From assembly GCA_947054185.1 (NCBI GenBank), contig CAMRVW010000001.1, positions 1-53,023 on the forward strand: a stretch of 53,023 nt of DNA, written 5' to 3'. This document shows, piece by piece, positions 1-11,021 of the stretch (position 1 is the first letter of the stretch; the number at the start of each line of letters is the position of its first letter). Origin of the DNA: an uncultured Rikenellaceae bacterium (lineage in GTDB: Bacteria; Bacteroidota; Bacteroidia; Bacteroidales; Rikenellaceae). Below the pieces are notes generated by a model. That model made no database searches. It was not told the origin of the DNA and saw nothing but the letters and a program-made list of their open reading frames with translations. A program made the position numbers and the translations under genes.

Positions 1-187
1 ACTTCTTGGAACTATCTGTTTTTAGTGTCAAGGTGATATAACCATAGTCTGACGATGTCCATCCGCCGTGCCATCTTTTGCCGCTCAGCCCTTATTGTCT
101 GCCGCCCCGCCTCCACACCCTTTCCGCAATGGCCTTGGCCCCGTTTTGACATCATTCAGGCACCAACCACAAGGGTCAAAAACAGAT

Positions 188-232
188 ATGTCATAAATGT
201 GAAAGACGCATGTCGAAACATATTTATGACAT
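188..232. repeat. Perfect 11-bp inverted repeat
   Basis: The arms ATGTCATAAAT (188-198) and ATTTATGACAT (222-232) are exact reverse complements around a 23-nt loop. No T-run follows, so it does not look like a standard terminator. It could be an operator or a remnant element end. The rest of 1-250 shows no gene I can support. Confidence 0.5.
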
Positions 233-255
233 TACACTCTTAGTCTTTGCTCTCA

Positions 256-400
256 AAAATATCAAAAGGGGGTCCGAGACCCCTCTGTGACCCCTCCCCC
301 GGAAGGGCCGCCGGAGGCAGTTCCCGCAAAACAATAAGAGGCAGTGCCGGCAAATCAAAACGGCAGTTCCGCAAATAAGAGGCAGTGCGTCAAGAAGCGA
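256..400 (+). repeat. Dispersed GC-rich repeat with GGCAGTgCCGGCAAA units
   Basis: A core beginning AAAATATCAAA runs through a C-rich block and CCGGAAGGGCCGCCGGAGGC. It is followed by four spaced units of the form GGCAGTnCC(G)GCAAA, starting near 316, 340, 362 and 381. The same core and unit occur in inverse orientation at 52941-53023. The element lies just upstream of the folE promoter. It has no coding potential that I can see. Confidence 0.75.
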
Positions 401-409
401 AGATATTCT

Positions 410-440
410 TTTGTCGTTTAGTGGCATTGTTGTATCTTTG
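410..440 (+). promoter_or_regulatory. folE promoter (Bacteroidales type)
   Basis: TTTG at 410-413 and TATCTTTG at 433-440 are separated by 19 nt, matching the Bacteroidota primary sigma consensus TTTG-N19-21-TAnnTTTG. Transcription should start near 447, giving a leader of about 14 nt before the folE ATG at 461. Confidence 0.85.
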
Positions 441-460
441 CGCATCAACAAACGTTTCTT

Positions 461-1051
461 ATGAGTATATACGACAAGGTTGAGGAGTATGACGACGAGG
501 CTGTCGGGGAGATTGCCGGTCATTATCGCGCCCTGCTCTCCTTACTGGGAGAGGATCCCTCTCGTGAGGGGCTTGAGAAGACACCTGTGAGGGCTGCCAA
601 GGCGATGGCTTTTTTCACCAAAGGATATGACGAAGACCCTGAGCAGATATTGCTCTCGGCACGGTTTCGCGAGGAGTATCGTCAGATGGTGATAGTCAAA
701 GATATAGAGCTTTATTCTCTGTGCGAACACCATCTGTTGCCCTTTTACGGCAAGGTGCATGTGGCATACATTCCCAACGGATATATCGCAGGGCTGTCTA
801 AGATTGCGCGCGTGGTCGAGGCGTTTGCCAGACGCTTGCAGGTGCAGGAGAGGCTTACGGTGCAGATACGCGACTCCATACAGAAAGCCTTGCAGCCGTT
901 AGGCGTGGCCGTGCTGATAGAGGCCAGCCATATGTGCATGCAGATGCGCGGAGTGCAAAAGCAAAACTCGGTGACCACCACATCGGCCTTTACGGGGGTG
1001 TTCCTCAAAGAGATGAAAACACGTGAAGAGTTTATTTCACTAATCAAATAA
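461..1051 (+). CDS. folE: GTP cyclohydrolase I
   Basis: This cytosolic enzyme converts GTP to 7,8-dihydroneopterin triphosphate. The product is the entry point of folate synthesis and also feeds the queuosine precursor pathway. The 196-residue product has the usual family length. The zinc ligands are visible as C88, H91 (motif SLCEHHLLPF) and C159 (ASHMCMQMRG). The conserved block GLSKIARVVEAFARRLQVQE follows. The start at 461 is supported by the promoter ending at 440. The next gene begins 9 nt after the stop, so the two are probably co-transcribed. Tgt, which uses a queuosine precursor, lies two genes downstream. folP, a later folate gene, is in the same window at 47-48 kb. Confidence 0.97.
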   Translation: MSIYDKVEEYDDEAVGEIAGHYRALLSLLGEDPSREGLEKTPVRAAKAMAFFTKGYDEDPEQILLSARFREEYRQMVIVKDIELYSLCEHHLLPFYGKVHVAYIPNGYIAGLSKIARVVEAFARRLQVQERLTVQIRDSIQKALQPLGVAVLIEASHMCMQMRGVQKQNSVTTTSAFTGVFLKEMKTREEFISLIK

Positions 1052-1059
1052 TAACACAG

Positions 1060-2478
1060 ATGAGCGGATTTTTTGGATGCGTGTCGCGCAACGAATGTGT
1101 GGGCGACGTATTCTATGGCACTGATTACCATTCACATTTGGGAACTAAGCGTGCGGGCATGGCCTTTTTCGACGGCACCAAGTTCGTGCGGTCGATACAC
1201 AGTATCGAAAACGCCTATTTCCGCAATAAGTTCGAGCCGGACTTGCCGCGATTCGAGGGGTCGCGCATGGGCATAGGGGTCATATCAGACACCGAGTCGC
1301 AGCCCATAACGGTGACGAGTTGTTTGGGACGCTTCTCGGTGGTGACGGTGGGACGCATCGACAACATAGACGCCTTGTGCGGTGAGGTGCTGAGCGAGCA
1401 CAGACACTTCTCCGAGCTTTCCGATTCGTCGTTCAACGCCACCGAGCTGGTGGCCATACTGATTGCCTCGTGCTCTTCTTTCGAGGAGGGCATACGCAAC
1501 GTGCAAAACAGGGTCAAAGGCTCGTGCAGCATGCTGATACTCACAGAGCAGGGCATATATGCCTCGCGCGACAAGTATGGACGTACACCCATAGTGTTGG
1601 GGCGTAACGACACCGGATATGTGTGTGCTTTCGAGTCGTCGTCTTTTACCAACTTAGGCTATAAGACGGTGCGTGACGTGGATGCCGGCGAGACGGTGTT
1701 TCTCACCTCAGACGGCATATTGAGCATCTTGCCTCCATCGCCCAAGAAGCAGGTGTGCTCGTTTCTGTGGATCTATTACGGTTATCCTTCCTCTTATTAC
1801 GAGGGTATCAACGTGGAGGAGTCGCGCTATCGTTGCGGGGCTGCCATATCGAGGTATGACGAGGGGTTGAAGGTCGATTTCGCCGCCGGCATACCCGATT
1901 CGGGCATAGGTCATGCCATCGGTTACAGTAAATGCCGCGGCATACCTTACGAACGCTCGTTCGTCAAATATACGCCCACGTGGCCGCGCAGCTTCATGCC
2001 TCAGAACCAGAAGATGCGCGACCTTGTGGCCAAGATGAAGCTGATTCCCAACAAGGAGTTGACCAAAGACAAGAGCGTGGTGTTTCTCGATGACTCGATA
2101 GTGCGCGGAACACAACTCAAAGACAATGTGGTCAAGCTGATAGAGAGCGGCATCAAAGAGGTGCACATGCGCATTGCCTGCCCTCCGCTTATCTATCCGT
2201 GCCTGTTTCTCAACTTCTCGTCGTCGCGCTCGTCGTTCGACCTCTTCACCCGCCGCATAATACGCGACCTGGAGGGCACGACAGACCTTACCGACGACAT
2301 GCTTAAGGAGTATGCCGACGCCGAAAGCCCCAAGTATAAGCGTATGGTGGAGGTGATGCGGGAGCACCTCAAGCTCACGACCCTCAAGTTTCAGCGGCTC
2401 GATGATTTGGTCAAGGCCATAGGGTTGCCTAAAGAGCAGCTGTGCACCCACTGCTTTGACAACTCGAGCTATCTTTAG
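1060..2478 (+). CDS. PurF-like amidophosphoribosyltransferase homologue lacking the catalytic Cys
   Basis: The 472-residue protein aligns over its whole length with the PurF family: an N-terminal class II glutaminase (Ntn) domain, then a phosphoribosyltransferase domain. True PurF forms phosphoribosylamine from PRPP and glutamine, using an N-terminal Cys as nucleophile. Here the mature-type start is M-S-G-F-F-G, so that Cys is Ser2. The usual HRGQ glutamine-pocket motif reads HLGT (26-29). The PRPP loop is intact (VVFLDDSIVRGTQ, about 340-352). I infer loss of glutaminase activity with the PRPP site kept; ammonia-dependent or non-catalytic roles are possible. It follows folE by 8 nt. A genuine purF probably lies elsewhere. 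I leave the symbol empty for this reason. Confidence 0.85.
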   Translation: MSGFFGCVSRNECVGDVFYGTDYHSHLGTKRAGMAFFDGTKFVRSIHSIENAYFRNKFEPDLPRFEGSRMGIGVISDTESQPITVTSCLGRFSVVTVGRIDNIDALCGEVLSEHRHFSELSDSSFNATELVAILIASCSSFEEGIRNVQNRVKGSCSMLILTEQGIYASRDKYGRTPIVLGRNDTGYVCAFESSSFTNLGYKTVRDVDAGETVFLTSDGILSILPPSPKKQVCSFLWIYYGYPSSYYEGINVEESRYRCGAAISRYDEGLKVDFAAGIPDSGIGHAIGYSKCRGIPYERSFVKYTPTWPRSFMPQNQKMRDLVAKMKLIPNKELTKDKSVVFLDDSIVRGTQLKDNVVKLIESGIKEVHMRIACPPLIYPCLFLNFSSSRSSFDLFTRRIIRDLEGTTDLTDDMLKEYADAESPKYKRMVEVMREHLKLTTLKFQRLDDLVKAIGLPKEQLCTHCFDNSSYL

Positions 2479-2641
2479 CCTGAGGCCGGGGCGCTCTCTT
2501 CGGGGCTGAAGGGTGGGCGCGTGGTGTGGCGCTTGTTTGGAGGATGTCGGTGTGCTTTTTTGAGGGTGTGTCCGGCGGCGGTGGCGCTTTGCCGGGGGTG
2601 TATTGAGAATAAGGTGTTGTTTGAGTGTTATATGACAGAGT

Positions 2642-3784
2642 ATGAGAGATAGATTGACATTCACCGTTGAGCATGCTGACAAGGCCACGTGTGCGCGGGC
2701 AGGGTTGCTGGAGACCGACCACGGTGTCATACGCACACCCATATTCATGCCTGTGGGTACGGCGGCGACAGTCAAAGGGGTGTTTCATCGCGACCTTACC
2801 GAGCAGGTGGGGGCGCAGATCATACTCGGCAACACATATCATCTCTATCTGCGTCCGGGGCTCGATATAATAGGTCGTGCCGGCGGGTTGCACAGATTCT
2901 CGTCGTGGGATGGCCCTCTGCTGACCGACAGCGGCGGTTTTCAGGTCTTCTCCTTGGCCGAGTGCCGCAAGCTCACCGAGGAGGGATGCCGTTTCAGTTC
3001 GCATATAGACGGGTCGCGTCACCTTTTTACGCCCGAGAATGTGATTGACACCCAGCGTATTATAGGTGCCGACATAATGATGGCTTTCGACGAGTGTCCG
3101 CCAGGCACCGCTCCTTACGACTATGCCGAAAGGTCGCTCGACCTTACATTGAGGTGGCTGGATCGTTGCATGGAGCGTTACCGTGCCACCGAGCCTCTTT
3201 ACGGTCATTATCAGGCCTTGTTTCCGATAGTGCAGGGGGTGGTCTATCGTGACCTGCGGGCGAGGGCGGCGCAAAAGGTGTGCGAGTATGACGCCGACGG
3301 TTATGCCATAGGCGGGTTGGCCGTGGGTGAGCCTGCCGAGCAGATGTATGAGATGATAGAGGTGGTGAATGCCATATTGCCCGCCGACAGGCCGCGTTAT
3401 CTTATGGGTGTGGGCACTCCGGCCAACCTGCTGGAGTCGATAGAGCGCGGGGTGGACATGTTCGACTGCGTGATGCCCACGCGCAACGGACGTAATGGCA
3501 TGTTGTTTACATGGGATGGCGTGATAAACATACGCAACAAGAAGTGGGAGGACGACTTCTCGCCCATAGATCCGGAGAGCGATTGTTTCGTCGACCGCAC
3601 ATACACCAAGGCCTATCTGCGGCATCTTACCATTGCCGGCGAGATGTTGGCGGCTCAGATTGCCTCTATGCACAACCTGGCCTTTTACCTGCAACTGGTG
3701 GAGGCGGCTCGTGAGCACATCATTGCCGGCGACTTCAAGGAGTGGAAAGAGCACACCATAGAGCGTGTGAGCAGGCGTCGGTAA
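2642..3784 (+). CDS. tgt: tRNA-guanine transglycosylase (queuine/preQ1 tRNA-ribosyltransferase)
   Basis: Tgt exchanges guanine-34 in GUN-anticodon tRNAs for preQ1. The 380-residue length is normal. The substrate-site signature DSGGFQVFSL and the nucleophile/tRNA-binding region DMFDCVMPTRNGRNG are intact. The zinc-site region is unusual: the family pattern CxCx2C...H reads S313, C315, D318 and H344, so two of the four usual ligands are replaced. The fold flanking them (YTKAYLRHL, MHNLAFYL) is conserved. The start at 2642 gives the family-typical N-terminus. The 163-nt gap after the PurF-like gene has no clear promoter match. Confidence 0.95.
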   Translation: MRDRLTFTVEHADKATCARAGLLETDHGVIRTPIFMPVGTAATVKGVFHRDLTEQVGAQIILGNTYHLYLRPGLDIIGRAGGLHRFSSWDGPLLTDSGGFQVFSLAECRKLTEEGCRFSSHIDGSRHLFTPENVIDTQRIIGADIMMAFDECPPGTAPYDYAERSLDLTLRWLDRCMERYRATEPLYGHYQALFPIVQGVVYRDLRARAAQKVCEYDADGYAIGGLAVGEPAEQMYEMIEVVNAILPADRPRYLMGVGTPANLLESIERGVDMFDCVMPTRNGRNGMLFTWDGVINIRNKKWEDDFSPIDPESDCFVDRTYTKAYLRHLTIAGEMLAAQIASMHNLAFYLQLVEAAREHIIAGDFKEWKEHTIERVSRRR

Positions 3785-3909
3785 GGTGCGTGGTGTGTGC
3801 CGGGCGGTGACGTGGCGCGGTGAGCATCCTGAGAGTGGCGCGGCGGGAGTTTTTGAAATGGAGCGGTGCGGAGAGCGACAGAAAAGCAACGGTCATAAAA
3901 ACGGAAAGA

Positions 3910-5058
3910 ATGGAAAACGACACATCGATGATAAAGAAAAATGCGGGTTCTCTGTGGAGCCGCATCGGTAAGTTGAAGGTGGGGCGCATAGACCGTTACA
4001 TCATGCGTAAGTTTATCGGCACCTATCTGTTCACCATATTGTTGCTTGTGGTGATAGTGGCTATTTTCCATGCGGTGGAGAATATCACCGACTTCATAGA
4101 GCGCAACGCCACGATGAGCGATATTCTGCTGGTCTATTATCCCAACTTCGTGCCTTTTTTCATAAACCAGTTTTCGGGGCTGATAACCTTTATAGCCGTC
4201 ATCTTTTTCACCTCAAAGATGGCTTATAACACCGAGATAATAGCCATACTGTCGGGCGGGGTGTCGTTCAAGAGGCTCATGTGGCCCTATTTCCTGTCGG
4301 CGTTTCTTATAGCCTCGCTGAGTCTGGCCCTCAACCTTTTCATATTGCCCGAGTCTAACAAGGTGAGGATAGATTTTGAGCAGAAATATCTCAAAAAGGG
4401 GTTGAGAGGTAATTATGAAGAGTTGATATACAGGCAGATATCTCCGAATACCTTTATATGTATCAAGGGTTACAACAACCTCACCAAGAGCGCCGAGTTC
4501 ATGACGCTCGAGACCTATGACGGCGGGCGCATAGTGTCGTCGCTGTTGGCGCGCGCACCGCGTTTCAATGTGCAGACAAAGCGTTGGACGGCGTCGCATT
4601 ACCTGAAGCGCGAGAATATAAACGGGGTGGAGGTGTTGCAGAAGAAGCGTAACCTCGACACCATGATCAACCTGTCGGCCAATGAGCTGGGCAAGGTCAA
4701 CAATTATATTCAGACGCTTAACATAGTGAGTCTGCGCCGTTTCATACGCGAGCAGGAGCGCAAGGGGTCTGACATGGTGTCGGCATTCAAGGTGGACATG
4801 TACAACAGGTTCGCTTACCCGGTGTCGACATTCATACTGACGCTCATAGGCGTGTCGCTGTCGTCGCGCAAGGTGAGGGGCGGCACGGGGGTGCATATAG
4901 GAGTGGGCATAACGCTATGTTTCGCCTATATTCTGGTGATGCAGTTCGCCAATGAGTTTGCCAAGGGAGGGGTGTTGCCGCCGGTGGTGTCGGTGTGGAT
5001 GCCCAACGTGATATTTGCCTTTATCGCCATATATCTTTACAAAAAAGCGCCTAAGTAA
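3910..5058 (+). CDS. LptF/LptG (YjgP/YjgQ) family permease
   Basis: This is an inner-membrane permease of the family that, with LptB and LptC, extracts lipopolysaccharide and passes it to the periplasmic bridge. After a short basic N-terminus (RIDRYIMRKFIGTYLF, typical of the family) come one hydrophobic segment, two further segments, a large periplasmic domain of about 150 residues, and three C-terminal segments. I place the start at ATG 3910 (382 residues). The open frame continues upstream to a GTG at 3820, but that extension is basic, non-conserved sequence. ATG 3928 is another option. The stop overlaps the next ATG by one base (TAATG), so translation is probably coupled. Confidence 0.88.
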   Translation: MENDTSMIKKNAGSLWSRIGKLKVGRIDRYIMRKFIGTYLFTILLLVVIVAIFHAVENITDFIERNATMSDILLVYYPNFVPFFINQFSGLITFIAVIFFTSKMAYNTEIIAILSGGVSFKRLMWPYFLSAFLIASLSLALNLFILPESNKVRIDFEQKYLKKGLRGNYEELIYRQISPNTFICIKGYNNLTKSAEFMTLETYDGGRIVSSLLARAPRFNVQTKRWTASHYLKRENINGVEVLQKKRNLDTMINLSANELGKVNNYIQTLNIVSLRRFIREQERKGSDMVSAFKVDMYNRFAYPVSTFILTLIGVSLSSRKVRGGTGVHIGVGITLCFAYILVMQFANEFAKGGVLPPVVSVWMPNVIFAFIAIYLYKKAPK

Positions 5059-5492
5059 TGGAGGTGTTGTTAGGAGAGTGGGGCTATATAGGCCTGTTCA
5101 TAGGGTCGTTTCTTGCAGCCACCGTTGTGCCGTTCAGCTCGGATGTGCTGCTTGTGGGTATGTTGGTGGCGGGGGCATCGGTGTGGCCTGCCGTCATTGT
5201 GGCAACGGTTGGCAACTGGCTCGGTGGGCTGACCTCTTATTACATGGGTTACATAGGCAAGTGGGAGTGGCTGGAGAGGTGGTTTCGGGTCAAGAGGTCG
5301 ACGTTGGAGAAGCAGAAATCGAGGGTGGACAGGTATGGCCCGTTGCTGGCCCTTATGACATGGTTGCCCGTGGTGGGCGATGTGTTTGCCATAGCTCTGG
5401 GTTTTTACCGTCAGCGATTCTGGCCCTCGGCGGCATATATGCTGGCAGGCAAGGCGGCAAGGTTTGTGATATGGGCGCTCTTTTTCGTGTGA
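5058..5492 (+). CDS. YqaA/DedA family membrane protein
   Basis: A 144-residue integral membrane protein of the SNARE-associated/DedA superfamily, YqaA-like subfamily. Members are linked to lipid-carrier recycling and membrane homeostasis, but this subfamily has no settled function. Visible features are the N-terminal segment GYIGLFIGSFLAATVVPFSS, the glycine-rich NWLGGLTSYYMG re-entrant motif and the R/G region GPLLALMTWLPVVGD. Its ATG overlaps the permease stop by one base, so the two form an operon. Confidence 0.85.
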   Translation: MEVLLGEWGYIGLFIGSFLAATVVPFSSDVLLVGMLVAGASVWPAVIVATVGNWLGGLTSYYMGYIGKWEWLERWFRVKRSTLEKQKSRVDRYGPLLALMTWLPVVGDVFAIALGFYRQRFWPSAAYMLAGKAARFVIWALFFV

Positions 5493-5536
5493 GAGGGGCC
5501 GCCGGTTGAAGTTTTTCTTTTGGGGGATCGGGGATT

Positions 5537-6067
5537 GTGGGCCTCAGATGTCGGAAAGATTTTATTTACAGTGATGTGAGTAAGTTCGGTGAATTTGTCG
5601 ACAACAAGGGGTTGTTGTTTGTGTTGGTGGGGGCGGCCGCTTTGGTGTCGGTATATTTCGGCGGTCGCACGTTGTATGACCTCTGTTGCAAGCAGAAGGA
5701 GTATGACACCACAATGGCCACCGTTGTCAATGTTACCGAGAGAGAGCACGTAAGGCGCTCCGGCAGACGTACGAGGCGTTCGGTCGAGCGAATATATACC
5801 GTTGCATATAAGACAGCCTCGGGGCGTACGTGTCAGAGCGTTTTGCAGTCATCGTCTCTTGTGAGGTATGACAGGGGCGAGACACTGGAGGTGGTTTACG
5901 ATCCGCAGAATCCGTATGATGTGCTGAACCCCAAAGGGGTACGCCGTTTCGGGTGGTTGTTGATAGGCTTAGGGGTTATTTTTATTGTGATAATACCTCC
6001 CTCTTACATGGCCGAGAAGCGTAAGAACGGACGTAAGGCGCAGGAAGAGGATAACGAGGAGGAGTAA
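5537..6067 (+). CDS. DUF3592-like two-TM membrane protein
   Basis: The 176-residue product has a membrane segment near residues 24-44 and another near 139-157, flanking a soluble beta-rich domain. That domain contains the YDPQNPYD motif seen in DUF3592 proteins, whose function is unknown. The tail is charged (EEDNEEE). The only usable in-frame start is a GTG at 5537, because no ATG precedes the first membrane segment. It follows the YqaA gene by 44 nt and is followed by a strong terminator at 6281. Confidence 0.75.
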   Translation: MGLRCRKDFIYSDVSKFGEFVDNKGLLFVLVGAAALVSVYFGGRTLYDLCCKQKEYDTTMATVVNVTEREHVRRSGRRTRRSVERIYTVAYKTASGRTCQSVLQSSSLVRYDRGETLEVVYDPQNPYDVLNPKGVRRFGWLLIGLGVIFIVIIPPSYMAEKRKNGRKAQEEDNEEE

Positions 6068-6280
6068 CGGTGCGGTTGCCTTGCGTGGTGCAGATGTTGT
6101 GGCACAGTATGTCATGACGTTTGTTTCTATAAAAACAGGCGCGATGGGCCACTATTGCCGGTATCCCTAATGGTTTGCGAGGCATGTTGCTGTCGGTTTA
6201 CGAAGCATTTGTGTAATAGTGCGCATGAAACGGCGGGTGTGATGCCGGCGCGTGAAGTGTGAGGTGCGTCCTTTTAGGAT

Positions 6281-6323
6281 AAGGCGACCTCTTCGGCAGA
6301 TGTCGGAGAGGTCGCCTTGTTTT
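6281..6323. terminator. Bidirectional intrinsic terminator
   Basis: Perfect 12-bp arms AAGGCGACCTCT (6281-6292) and AGAGGTCGCCTT (6307-6318) with a 14-nt loop are followed by GTTTTT. It serves the + strand operon ending at 6067. It may also serve the minus-strand gene ending at 6428, although its minus-strand U-run is poor. The remainder of 6068-6427 holds nothing else I can identify. Confidence 0.85.
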
Positions 6324-6427
6324 TGCATTTACATGATATTTGCCTTCGGGTGGCTCGTTGTCGGGTGTCGACGCAGGGTGGTGCGGTGGTCCGGGTGTTG
6401 GCGCGGCGGGGGATTAGGGCCGGACGG

Positions 6428-7003
6428 TTATATCACCGGCTTGCGGTTGATGTCGAATATGTTGATGCCGGCGCGGTCGAAGATGTCTTCCAGGGCGGGG
6501 AGACCATATTGACGTTTGTAATCGAGTTCCGATTGCGAGATGGGTATGCCGAGCATCACCTTGACAGGATAGTTGAGCACTTTGAGCGACGCGAGCTTGT
6601 TGTGCCACAGGTAAGGGTAATAGAACATCACGTGCTTCATTGCCGCTTTGGGGTAATACAGCTCTATGACCGATTCGAACACGTTGCCCAGAGAGCAGTC
6701 CCACTTGTCGCGTATGACGAAAAAGGCACACGAGGCCACCACGGCCTCTATGTCGGGAAACTGTCTGTGTCCGCCCATGACAATCTCGTAACACCCTCCG
6801 TTCACGTTGTAACCCATAAGGCCGAGCGAGGCGTAAAACGACACGTTGGCATCGGCGGCGTCGGCACATTGCAGTATGTCGAGGTTGCATGAGCCGAAGT
6901 CGTCGATAAAGTTGCTTACCGTCGGGTTGACACCTAATATGGGCGACAACTTGGAGAAAAGCTCTATCTGCGCATTGCTCGGATATAAGACAGGAGATTG
7001 CAA
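6428..7003 (-). CDS. SUFU (suppressor of fused) domain protein
   Basis: The 191-residue cytosolic-looking protein has no signal peptide or membrane segment. The C-terminal half resembles the bacterial SUFU domain: paired aromatic strands (MFYYPYLWHN), then PISQSELDYKRQYGLPALEDIFDR and a terminal DINRKPV motif. Known bacterial SUFU proteins often occur as immunity proteins for polymorphic toxins. Some stand alone with unknown roles. No toxin gene is visible next to it. It follows secA by 163 nt on the same strand, with no clear promoter between, so it may be transcribed with secA. The assignment rests on remembered motif similarity. Confidence 0.65.
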   Translation of the reverse strand: MQSPVLYPSNAQIELFSKLSPILGVNPTVSNFIDDFGSCNLDILQCADAADANVSFYASLGLMGYNVNGGCYEIVMGGHRQFPDIEAVVASCAFFVIRDKWDCSLGNVFESVIELYYPKAAMKHVMFYYPYLWHNKLASLKVLNYPVKVMLGIPISQSELDYKRQYGLPALEDIFDRAGINIFDINRKPVI

Positions 7004-7166
7004 AATGTTTGTGCTTTATTCGTTCTTTTTCGGTCAAAGGGTGCGTGTGTCTGAAGGCACGATGCATCCTTGCGGTGGTGCAGTTGACTGCCGTGCCCTC
7101 GGCATTGGCTTTTAGGCACGGCAGCATCTGTATAACGTTCACATCGGCGGTTTATTGCATATGTGC

Positions 7167-10454
<3,288 letters not shown>

Positions 10455-10513
10455 AATATGTTAAAACTCTTTTAATTGCGTGTTTCGGTGAAAATAAAAA
10501 ATATTCAGCCCTC

Positions 10514-10544
10514 CAAAGTTACAATAATTTTGCCATTCGGTCAA
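10514..10544 (-). promoter_or_regulatory. secA promoter
   Basis: Read on the minus strand, TTG (10544-10542), a 20-nt spacer and TAACTTTG (10521-10514) fit the Bacteroidota consensus. The predicted start near 10507 gives a leader of about 50 nt. Confidence 0.7.
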
Positions 10545-10569
10545 TTTTTCAGGAGGGAAATTTTAGCGC

Positions 10570-10600
10570 TTGTATATATAAGAGGTTTGTATTAATTTTG
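10570..10600 (+). promoter_or_regulatory. Plus-strand promoter divergent from secA
   Basis: TTG (10570-10572), a 20-nt spacer and TAATTTTG (10593-10600) match the consensus. Transcription should begin near 10607, more than 400 nt ahead of the next gene. The transcribed stretch 10607-10840 has no open frame of note. It contains a small hairpin GATGT/ACATC (10752-10766). Confidence 0.6.
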
Positions 10601-10849
10601 CAATGACTGCAAGTTGTTCTTTATTAGAAGAGCGACGGCATTACAACAGATTGATTATTAACTAAAACGTAAATTAAGAAACAGACAGGAAGAGACATGA
10701 CCTTGGGGTAACCTTTCTGCAGATGGACGGGTGCCTTGATTTTGACCGTTAGATGTGTGAGACATCAATTCGGCAACAGTAAAATTTTAACACTAAAGGT
10801 CGTTTCTGTTCATAACTTGAAAAAATAAAATAGGAACTATTTGGTTCTT

Positions 10850-10985
10850 GTTCTTTTTCGTTGAATACCGCCAATTATTCGTCATGCAAGAACAGGCATC
10901 AGGGAAGTTCACGCCTTTGGCGTGGGCTATCCTTTGCTTGTGCATGACGGGTCGCTTGGCGGTAACCTAACGAAAGCAGGTAAAT
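10850..10985 (+). ncRNA. 6S-like rod-shaped RNA (candidate)
   Basis: The region folds into one long interrupted hairpin: TTTCGTT with AACGAAA (10856-10862/10969-10975), TACCGCCAA with TTGGCGGTA (10866-10874/10956-10964), an internal bubble, GTCATGCA with TGCATGAC (10881-10888/10941-10948), and an apical CACGCC-TTT-GGCGTG stem (10910-10924). A T8 run follows just downstream. A rod with a central bubble is the architecture of 6S RNA, which mimics an open promoter for RNA polymerase. The call rests on architecture only. The ends are approximate. Confidence 0.55.
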
Positions 10986-11021
10986 GGATGGTCGCGCCTT
11001 TTTTTTATTTATTTAATTGAT

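Noticed and set aside
55..243. 62-residue open frame on the + strand
   Set aside because: It lacks recognisable features and has composition unlike neighbouring genes; part of it is the palindrome at 188-232.
2429..3889. 486-residue open frame on the minus strand
   Set aside because: It is antisense to tgt, which is unmistakable. The composition (His/Arg-rich) is that of a shadow frame.
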